This document shows, in pieces, positions 47,082 through 55,108 of a stretch of 64,000 bases of DNA (positions within the stretch are counted from its first letter, which is position 1; the number at the start of each line of letters is the position of its first letter). The notes under the pieces were generated by a model. That model did no database searches and was not told the origin of the DNA. It saw only the letters and a list, made by a program, of their open reading frames with translations. The DNA is from Cutaneotrichosporon cavernicola (Eukaryota > Basidiomycota > Tremellomycetes > Trichosporonales > Trichosporonaceae): assembly GCF_030864355.1 (NCBI RefSeq), contig NC_083396.1, positions 1,860,001 to 1,924,000 on the forward strand. Direction: 5' to 3'. The position numbers and the translations under genes are program-made.

Positions 47082-49119
47082 ATGAAAGGCGAATACACTC
47101 CCCTCCCGACCACAGAGAACGGCGAGCGCGATGAGGTCGCGCCTCGCACCATCTGGAAGCGGGCGCTTCCCTTCCTGGCACTCTTCGCTCTAGTCGGTGT
47201 TCTGGCCATCACCAACCCGATGGGCTGCGGACGCAAGGACCAGATCATCAAGGGCTTCAAGGTGCCAGGCTATTCTCACCTTCCAGTGGGCGAAATCGAC
47301 CCGTTCCACCTGGACGACGAGCCCCACCGTCGGCCCCACCACCACGGCCACCACAAGGAGCATCACACGACCAAGTACACCACCGCGACTCTGGCCGCAG
47401 AGCTCAAGGAGGCTGCGTGCCCACCCCAGCCGGAGCCCCTGAACGTCGGCCCTGTTTGGGAGCCCTGGGCGGACGAGACATTTGCGCACAAGGCCGCCGA
47501 GCGCCTCTCCAAGGCCGTACAGATCAACACCGTCTCGACGGATGACCTCCCGGATGACCCCACCGACCCGCGCTTCGATGGGCACTACAAGTTTGCCGAA
47601 TACCTCGAGGCCGAGTACCCCACCATCTACGAGCACCTCGAGCACGAGAATGTCAACACCCACGGTCACCTCTTCACTTGGAAGGGCACTGATGAGAGCC
47701 TCAAGCCCATCTTCCTCATGGCACACGTGGACACCGTACCAGTCAACCCCGAGACGGTCGGCCAGTGGACGTTCCCCCCTTGGAGCGGCGAGATCAGCTA
47801 CGACGCCACTCCCGAGACCCCCGGGACGTGGATCTGGGGCCGTGGCGCGAGCGACTGCAAGAACTCGCTCATGGGCATTCTCCACGCGGTGGAGAAGCTC
47901 GTCAACGAGGGCTTTACGCCCGGTCGCACTGTGCTCATCGGCTACGGCTTTGACGAGGAGGTGGGTGCTTTGGTGAGAGGTGGCTGACGTTAGATTGGCG
48001 GCGCCCGTGGCGCCCTTAAGATCAAGGAGGTTATCGAGGAGCGCTACGGTGACGACAGCATCGCGTTCATCATCGACGAGGGCTTCTCGGGTATCGAGGA
48101 GGCGTACGGCATTCCCGTTGCGTCTCTCGGTATGGCCGAGAAGGGCTCGGTGAGCATCAAGCTCACCGTCGACACGCCCGGCGGCCACGCGTCCGTCGCC
48201 CCCGTCCACACTGGCAGTGAGTCGGCACAAGCAGTTCGCAAGCTTGCGCTGGTGAAGAACATGTTTGATACAACACGCGATGTCCTGAAAGTCTCGCTCA
48301 CACCCAGTCGGCTACATGTCGCGCTTCCTCTCGGCTCTCGAGGACCACCCTTACAAGCCTGAGATGACGGCGCAGTCGCCGTACCTCAAGTACATGTCGT
48401 GCCTCGTCGAGTACGCGCCCAAGTTCCCCAAGAGCGTGGCACGTAGTGTCAAGAACCCGAAGAAGTGGCACAAGCTCGCTAAGGACCTCGCCAAGAGCGA
48501 CCGCGTGCTCAACGCATTCCTCTCGACGACGTCCGCCATCGACCTCATCAACGGTGGCGTCAAGATCAACGCGCTCCCAGAGAAGGTTGACGGTGAGTGG
48601 CGCATTGGCCGCTATCTGGGTTGGATTTAGCTGACAACAGCGTCCGTTAACCACCGCATCTCGTTCGTCTCGTCGGTCAACGCGACGCTGCAGCACTACG
48701 TCGACCTCATGACCCCGCTCGCGGCCAAGTACGGCTTCAGCAGCACGATCTTCGGCGCCGAGCACGGCAAGAAGAGCAGCAAGCACCTGACGATCGAGAT
48801 TATCGGCAACGAGAACAAGCACGGCCTCGAGCCCGCGCCGATCACCCCCGGCGACAGTGACGCGTTCGCCTACATCGCTGGCACTGTCAAGACCGTGTTC
48901 GGCGCGAAGACGGTCGTCGCGCCCACTGGCATGTTTGCAAACACGGACACGGCCCGCACCTGGTCGCTCACCAAGCACATCTACCGCTGGACGCCTGCGG
49001 ACCTCAACGAGGCCGGCGGCATCCACACTGTCAACGAGCGCATCAGCCTCCACGGGCACCTCACCACGACTGGGTTCTACTACAAGCTCATTCGCAACAC
49101 CGAGGGGTGGACTAAGTAG
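47082..49119 (+). CDS. CPS1: M20 metallopeptidase, vacuolar carboxypeptidase S-like
   Basis: Zinc carboxypeptidase that releases C-terminal residues from peptides in the vacuole. It begins with a short cytosolic segment and a single membrane anchor (ALPFLALFALVGVLAITNP at about 30-48), followed by a histidine-rich linker (RRPHHHGHHKEHHTTK) not usual for the family and perhaps metal-binding. M20 signatures: IFLMAHVDTVPV (His and Asp ligands), WGRGASDCKNSL (bridging Asp), GYGFDEE spliced to IGGARG (catalytic Glu and Glu ligand), FIIDEGFSG, and the dimerisation domain VSIKLTVDTPGGHAS. The last exon gives APTGMFANTDTARTW...IHTVNERI with a final His ligand. At least three short introns, each in frame (near 47960, 48213 and 48593). 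Yeast Cps1 has the same type II topology. The next gene is in the same direction. Confidence 0.9.
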
Positions 49120-49386
49120 TTTTGGAGATTGTCAAGAACAAATAGCAAGTCATTTACAGCAGTCATCAAGACGTGTATGCAATGTAGTGCTTTCTTGTAT
49201 TCAGTGGTGCTTCATGGCTGAAGCGTTTCTGGATACCGTCGTCGGAGAAGGCCGAACAAGAAGCAGCCGCTCAGGACCGAATGACGTCAGGGCCGGGTTA
49301 CCAGATGTGACCGGATCACTAATGGATGCCGTGCACATTCCTCTAGCTTGCTCTTTCCTACTCTTCACACTTCTCAACCACCCACC

Positions 49387-50256
49387 ATGCCCGAAATCAA
49401 GACTATTGCCAGAAACTTGACGTTCACCGAGTGCCCACGCTGGCACGGCGGCCGCTGGTGGTTCTCCGACTTCTACACCCACGCAATCTACAGCATGAAG
49501 TCGGACGGTTCGGACCTGCAGAAGGAGGTGGACGTCCCCGGCCAGCCCTCGGGGCTCGGATGGCTTCCCGACGGCCACCTGATCTTCGTCTCGATGAAGG
49601 ACCGCAAGGTCATGGTCCGCGCCGCGGACGGCACTCTCTCGGTCCACGCCGACGTATCTTCACACGTGACAGGCCTCCCGAACGACATGGTAGTTGGCAC
49701 CGACGGCGTGGCCTATCTCGGCAATTTCGGCTTTGACTTAATGGGTGGTGACCCCCCCGGCCCCGCCAACCTCCTTCGCATCGCCCTCGATGGAACGGTC
49801 ACGATCGCAGCCGAGGGTCTCCACTTCCCTAACGGCAGCGTCATTACTCCCAGCAACACGCTAATCGTCGACGAGACTTTCGGCAACCGCGTCTCGGCAT
49901 TCGACATCACGCCGACTGGTCTGGGCCCACGGCGCGACTGGGCCGTCTTCGGTCCTCTTCCCCAGACGGCGGAGGATAGGGCGTTCGCGCCCGACGGGTG
50001 TGGGCTCGATGCCGAGGGCGCGCTGTGGATCGCCGATGCGAGGGGCGGCCGCGTCTGCCGCGTCAAAGAGGGCGGGGAGATCGTCCAGACTGTCGAGCCG
50101 GGGACTGGTGTGTTTGCCTGCATGCTTGGCGGGGAGGATGGGCGCGACCTCATCATGTGCTGCGCCCCTGACTTCCTCGAACATAAGCGCCGCGCCGCTA
50201 AGGAGGCCGAGTTGCGGGTTGTGCGTGTCGATGTTCCGCGGGCTGGGTTGCCGTAG
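49387..50256 (+). CDS. SMP-30/gluconolactonase family protein
   Basis: Intronless, 289 residues, unusual in this intron-dense window. A six-bladed beta-propeller lactonase is predicted. The N-terminal FTECPRWHGGRWWFSD supplies the metal-binding Glu, VTGLPNDMVVGTDGVAYLGNFGFD the Asn and strand motif, GLHFPNGSVITPSNTLIVDETFGNRV another Asn, and FAPDGCGLDAEGALWIADARGGRVCRV the catalytic Asp region. No signal peptide. The substrate is unknown; bacterial-like sugar lactonases and fungal relatives look similar. Absence of introns could reflect transfer from bacteria, but base and codon use look like those of neighbouring genes, so this is only a possibility. Confidence 0.88.
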   Translation: MPEIKTIARNLTFTECPRWHGGRWWFSDFYTHAIYSMKSDGSDLQKEVDVPGQPSGLGWLPDGHLIFVSMKDRKVMVRAADGTLSVHADVSSHVTGLPNDMVVGTDGVAYLGNFGFDLMGGDPPGPANLLRIALDGTVTIAAEGLHFPNGSVITPSNTLIVDETFGNRVSAFDITPTGLGPRRDWAVFGPLPQTAEDRAFAPDGCGLDAEGALWIADARGGRVCRVKEGGEIVQTVEPGTGVFACMLGGEDGRDLIMCCAPDFLEHKRRAAKEAELRVVRVDVPRAGLP

Positions 50257-50887
50257 GGTAGATTTGGGGGATAGATGTCGAGTCCTGTTTGGGTACGCGT
50301 CATGTTTCTGTCTCGCGAACTACTTTCAGCTCATCGACGACTGAGAGCTCACCAACCACTGACAGCTCATCGAATACGGACCATTACCAGCTTCAGGTGA
50401 ACTCCAATCAAATGAGCGCCCACTGACTTTCAAGTGTCGTTTCCTAGTTGGTTCTCCAGCCTCTTCGCGAAACTTCGAAGCCTACATACGCCCAATAGTG
50501 ACGGGGGAGGCCTTCAAGGGCGAGTAGTAAACGGTTCTACTCCTTATCTACTAGCGGCGACTTGGGCGTCAGGTTTGCGAAGCGTTTCGTCGTCCATCCC
50601 GGGTCGTGTTTATTCCCAAATCGCCACAAATTGTCGGAAACTGACTCTACAGTTGTCAGGTAACCTTCACCTCCATAGTAGTGTTGCTTCCGTCATCTCC
50701 ACTTCGAGACGCTCCGTCCTCATGGCACAGGCCTCCGCGCCTAGACCTATAAGTACCTAGCCTGTTACACTGTTCCATGCATCTACACTTAACTCCTCAA
50801 CCGTAGGGCTGCAGCTTAGTCACTTTCCAGCACCTAGAGGACCTCTAGCATCGATCTAGAGGCCTCAAGTTCCAACACAAATCACCA
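50257..50887. other. Intergenic region between the SMP-30 gene and tRNA-Ser
   Basis: Holds the SMP-30 3' end. Short AGCTCATCGA repeats occur near 50329-50375. No gene seen. Confidence 0.5.
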
Positions 50888-50987
50888 GGCGAAGTGGCGG
50901 AGTGGTTAACGCGATTGACTCGAACGTGTTCAACGACACAGCGATCAATTTCCTTTGGGAGCGCCTGTTCGAATCAGGTCTTCGTCG
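50888..50987 (+). tRNA. tRNA-Ser (anticodon CGA), with intron
   Basis: Acceptor stem GGCGAAG pairs with CTTCGTC (one G-T). The D stem is GCG/CGC, the anticodon stem ATTGA/TCAAT, and the loop CT-CGA-A is followed by a 19-nt intron (50925-50943) at the canonical position one base 3' of the anticodon. A long variable arm (TTTCCTTTGGGAGC) marks a class II serine tRNA. The T arm is CCTG-TTCGAAT-CAGG. Confidence 0.93.
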
Positions 50988-52425
50988 ATACAGATGCGAC
51001 GCGTCTCTTTTTCATATAGGTTGTTGAATGCTGAGTTGTGCAGAGTTAATCCCAAGATAGGGAGAACAGATGATGTTCTGAGAGCGCCCTGCACAAAAGC
51101 TGAGCGAGGAGTGTGGAGACAACAGGACCGCTTGATATCGCCCTTGCCCTCGCAATACCGGATACCCTCTGCAGGTAATCATCCGGATACCGTCACCGCG
51201 TCTGCTGCAGTCCTCGTTGTATTGTTGAGCGGAATTGCAGTCAAATACGTTCGGGTGGGGTTCAGATGTTGTATTCAGGACAAGATTAAAAGTCAATTTT
51301 CGCTCCAGTGGTCATGTTGCCTTGTGATATCCGGTACGTTGTACGCGCCCATTAGCGTAAATTGAGCGGTAATCAACTGGAACTAAGCGTGCCGGTCGAC
51401 TGGTATCGGCTGGTTCGCCCCCGCATAGGTCCATTCAGTGGGCAAACGACGCGCATACTCCCTGCCCGCGGAGTGGGGACGGTGCGAGTGTCAATACCAA
51501 TGAGCTTGCACGTCACTCTTCGCACGCCATCGTCATTCCTCGCCTCCGTACCTGCTGCTTCCTCTTGCTTTCCACCTGGCGGAGCTCTGAGCGACGATCT
51601 CGCGATGGGTGGGCCGAATCGTCACGTGCCCCTATCTCAGGACCTGGCCGCCGAACACCTTCGTATGCGACGTGCCGAGTCCAATTGTGATTTTCGACAT
51701 TCTGACGGAGGTGATATGAGGTAGACGATATGCTGCTTCGCATATTACAGAGTACGGTTTAGTGCCACATTCATGGTTTAGTGCCACGTTCATGATGAGG
51801 TCCCGACTGAAACAACAACTTGGATAATGGCAAACCACTCCAGAACTTCATCACCGACGCAGCTACAGATTGATTGGAGGTCGTAGCTACGCCGATCCTC
51901 CTGCGAGCGAGAGTGCGGCATTAGAGGTCGTCGCACTTCCAAGGCTCCTTAACATGGACATACCAGAGTTACGAAGCCCAGCGCAACCCTTTGACCAGCA
52001 CATGCTGCCCTCCTTGCACAAGTACCACTTCGGCGAAAGAAGTGAGCGCCATGGGCCAGCAAACTGGTGCTCTTGGGAACGGGTGGAGGTGCGGGTCTAG
52101 ACCAACAGCACTAGTTCACCTGGCAGTTCTTTTCTGACTGTGTGCGTGAGATCACAGGCGTCTGTCCATTGGCGGACTGGAGTGGTATGACCTTGTACTA
52201 GTCACCTGGCTTATGCAATGCCAGTGCCTAGGAAAGGCTCATACCCCGAACAGAGATGAGGAGCAATCCCCGGTTTCGGGTCGACGCGTGGAAGAGTAAG
52301 TTAAATATCCACGTGTTTGACTGAAGACTCCAGTGCCAAACAGCTTGCTTCTGACATTCTTTAATTCATAGCAAGACTTAAGCCATTCCGAAGCGTAGCT
52401 ACAAAAATGGTCTAACACTTGAGCT
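50988..52425. other. Gene-poor stretch between tRNA-Ser and the cysteine-rich gene
   Basis: No supportable gene. A 19-bp tandem pair (GGTTTAGTGCCAC[A/G]TTCAT) occupies 51756-51793. Open frames are short and patternless. Confidence 0.5.
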
Positions 52426-52827
52426 TTAGCAGGAGAGCGCGCCGCACTCCCCGCAGCTGTCACGCGGGCCATAGTCACACGAGTAGCTCCCGCCGGAGCA
52501 CTGGTACACGTGGCCATACTGGCAGTTGAGAAGACCGTCGCCGCAGAACAGGCCCTCCGGGATGTATATGCAGTCACAGCTGGAATCGGTGCATTGGCGC
52601 TAGTGTGAGCGGGGCAAAGATGAACACATACTCGCTCGAGAGACCGCTCGCCAAGCGAGGCTGCGGCGCGAGCATCGTGGCCGCGGTAGGCGGCGCGCAT
52701 GGCGGTGACCTCGTCGCGGGTGAGTTCGCGCTCGGCGACGGCGGTAGCCGAGGCGGAGGCCGCGGCAACGAGGGTGAAGAGGACGGTGAACTAAAGTCAG
52801 CGCGGTCGTGGAGAGGCTTGCCTTCAT
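52426..52827 (-). CDS. Small secreted cysteine-rich pre-pro-protein
   Basis: Exons 52827-52822, 52790-52632 and 52599-52426 give 112 residues. The first intron (52821-52791, 31 nt) has a GCAAGC donor, so it is a GC-AG intron, with a GCTGAC branch site. Splicing it joins Met-Lys to FTVLFTLVAAASASATA, forming a textbook signal peptide; without it the N-terminus is not hydrophobic. A charged pro-region (VAERELTRDEV...LGERSLER) follows. The second splice creates Arg-Arg right before QCTDSSCDC, a candidate Kex2 site. The last 57 residues contain ten cysteines (C-x4-C-x-C-x8-C-x6-C ... C-x2-C-x4-C at the end), enough for five disulfides. No known toxin, defensin or hydrophobin pattern was recognised; role unknown. 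It sits in a repeat-rich, tRNA-bounded island. Confidence 0.75.
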
Positions 52828-53783
52828 GTCTGGATTGTATGAGATTGAAGATGAGATGAGAGAGGAGATATCTGGTCGAGAAAGCGGACCAGAGACCGCC
52901 TTTTATCTCTTCCAAAGACTGCCAAGATGGTTGACAAAGCACGCATCTACTCGCTCTTCCGCCTGGTCAGGTTGACACCCAGCATAGCACAACAGTCGCC
53001 CGTCGTCTTGCAACAACAATCAGCACCGTGGCTCCAGTGAAGCGTAAACCCACTTTGCCCAGGTACGAAACTGGGCCGCAACCGTCAAGCTGACGCGTAC
53101 GATGTGAGCTGTGTGTGTGGCACTGGAGTGGCCCTGGTTCCAAAGGATCGCTCATCTGACCCGGAATGTCCCAATGGAAGGGCAAGAGTTGATGTGCGTT
53201 TCAGGATGCGGTAACGTTAAGCTTCACGTCCCTGGTTCTAACACGGACACTGGATCCGATGTGCCTCATTCCTATGTGGCACCGCGTTTCTCCACCTCAC
53301 CACCGTACCTTTCATCAGAGCTCACGACGAACATCACATTGAGTACGACAAGGGGCTCTGAAGTTGCTATAGCTCCAAGTCGGCGACACCGGCTCTCAGG
53401 CCTTTGCCAACTAACCGACATGGAGTAACTGGAGCTGCTGGAGACACATGTGCCACCCCACCTGGTTACGCCAAGTTCCCAAGATGGATGCTGCGAAGCA
53501 CGCCCCACCTGGTTACGCCAAGTTCCCAAGATGGATGCTGTGAAGCACGCCGTTGTCGCGAAGGGCGTCATTCCGAAATCGCCCCACACAGGAAGCCTCG
53601 AACCCACTGACGGTAACGTGATGTGTGGCAGGAGAACTTGTGACCGGAAGACAGTTTGTACAACCCCAAAATTCCGGGTAACCATAGCTCGAAGGGGGTG
53701 TTAAAGCAATAAACAATGCGGATAGACTCTCTGTCACAGCACAGTGATGCAGACCATCTCCCATACGGAGAGACCCAAAAAGC
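52828..53783. other. Gene-poor stretch upstream of the cysteine-rich gene
   Basis: Contains the promoter of the cysteine-rich gene and a 47-bp tandem duplication. No other gene supported. Confidence 0.5.
53456..53549. repeat. 47-bp tandem duplication
   Basis: Two copies starting CCCCACCTGGTTACGCC at 53456 and 53503, differing by one C/T change. Confidence 0.95.
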
Positions 53784-53885
53784 CGACAACGACCTGATTC
53801 GAACAGGCGCTCCCGAAGGAAATTGATGTAGGACTGCTCAGGAGCAAGTTCTAGTCAATCGCGTTAACCACTCCGCCACGTTGCC
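53784..53885 (-). tRNA. tRNA-Ser (anticodon AGA), with intron
   Basis: Reverse complement of this span gives acceptor GGCAACG pairing with CGTTGTC, the same D arm and TTCGAAT T arm as the other serine tRNA here, anticodon stem ATTGA/TCAAT, and loop CT-AGA-A followed by a 21-nt intron. The variable arm is TTTCCTTCGGGAGC. It is in inverted orientation to the tRNA-Ser at 50888. Confidence 0.93.
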
Positions 53886-53940
53886 GATGGGAAAGACGGC
53901 CAACCGGGGAGTAACACCTCGGGATTCTGGGACCCGATGA

Positions 53941-54198
53941 GCTGAGAATGAACGGTTTTGTTGCTTGGCAATGCAGTGCGGGCCTTACGATCGCTGCGCA
54001 CGAGGCCTATGGTCCCTCACATCTCTGCTGAGACTGGTAGAGAGGAAAGGCTCAAGGTATCGTCTCTGCGCTGAGAATAGACGGTTTTGTTGCTTGGTAA
54101 TGTGGTGTGGGCCTTACGATCGTTGCACACGAGGCCTCTGGTTCCTCACCGCTCTGCTGAGACTGGTAGAGAGGGAAGGCTCAAGGTATCGTCTCTGC
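53941..54198. repeat. 129-bp tandem duplication, diverged
   Basis: Copies at 53941-54069 and 54070-54198 both begin GCTGAGAAT and end at CGTCTCT. They differ at about 13 positions, mostly transitions. Confidence 0.9.
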
Positions 54199-54302
54199 GA
54201 ATGCTGTGGGGAGCACGGACAATGTTGCCTGTGATCTGGAACCTTGTCTGGGTTTTACGTTCCGTCTGGCTTCCTTCCACCTGTCTACCATTGTGTTCCT
54301 GA

Positions 54303-54500
54303 GATAACCGCAGCTTATCGAGGACGCTCAAGATCAGGTACAACGTCAAGTTCAACGACCGCGACCCGATGACGCTCTATGCCGACGGTTGTCGTGAGCT
54401 TGTTACGTGGATCTACGAGCGGTGGCTGGTCGACCAGTATGATGCCGCCAGGTCGCAATCAACTCTGCTGACGAGCAGTCTGTGCAATTTCACGCACTAA
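54303..54500 (+). pseudogene. Orphan coding-like fragment
   Basis: An open frame runs from the stop at 54300 to TAA at 54498. Its translation includes LKIRYNVKFNDRDPMTLY, then a stretch rich in W, Y and acidic residues (ELVTWIYERWLVDQYDAA), which looks like real protein. There is only an internal ATG (54369) and no upstream exon with support. A CTGACGAGCAG branch-acceptor-like string lies at about 54468-54478. It may be a remnant of a gene broken by the local duplications, or an exon of an unrecognised gene. Confidence 0.3.
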
Positions 54501-54646
54501 TGCTCTGCTTCCTCTACACAGGACCGTTGCACGTGGACACATACGCTCCCCTTGCATCTTCTACTAGCAGCCAAAAGGCACGAGAGAATCTCTGCTATGC
54601 GTTTCCCACGGCGAGGACACAGGCACAGAGCAAAACAAAAAATGTA

Positions 54647-54718
54647 TGCCTCAGGACTGGATCGAACAGCCGACCTCACCCTTACGAAAGGCGCGCTCTG
54701 CCACTGAGCTACAAAGGC
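54647..54718 (-). tRNA. tRNA-Thr (anticodon CGT)
   Basis: Reverse complement gives acceptor GCCTTTG pairing with CTGAGGC apart from one T-T mismatch. The D arm is GCTC/GAGC, anticodon stem CGCCT/GGGTG with loop TT-CGT-AA, T stem GGCTG/CAGTC with loop TTCGATC, and discriminator A. No intron; 72 nt. The mismatch slightly lowers confidence. Confidence 0.85.
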
Positions 54719-55108
54719 TGGTACCATTGAGCTATGGTAATTCCATATTCTAAAGGACTTAGAGGCAGTGTAGTGTCGTTGTCCAAGAGCTTCTGACGCT
54801 GTGTAGAGGGAGTGTGGAGACTGTGGACAACGACGACGATTGCTGAATGGTTCTCCCTTAGGTGGAAGGAAGTGAAATGCCTAACTCGAGATAGCGGAGA
54901 GGGCTGAAAGACATGGGGAGATGACATGTCGACTCACGTGAGCAGACACATAACAATCAGCTTCTCAGCAATTCCCACCTTAACTTAGTGGCTGGCGTTC
55001 AAAGCGCGAACTTCGACGCGCCACCATCAGTAGTACCAGTAAACGCCGCTGAGTAGTTCGAAGATGGGCAGTCGCATGTCTAGTCTATAATCTATACTAA
55101 GGAGTACA
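54719..55108. other. Intergenic region between tRNA-Thr and the EF-3/New1 gene
   Basis: Nothing supported here apart from the 3' end of the ABC ATPase gene. Confidence 0.5.

Noticed and set aside
54719..55108. C-terminal continuation of the EF-3/New1 gene
   Set aside because: The frame ends in EPDTEDE and a stop at 55109, a normal family terminus.
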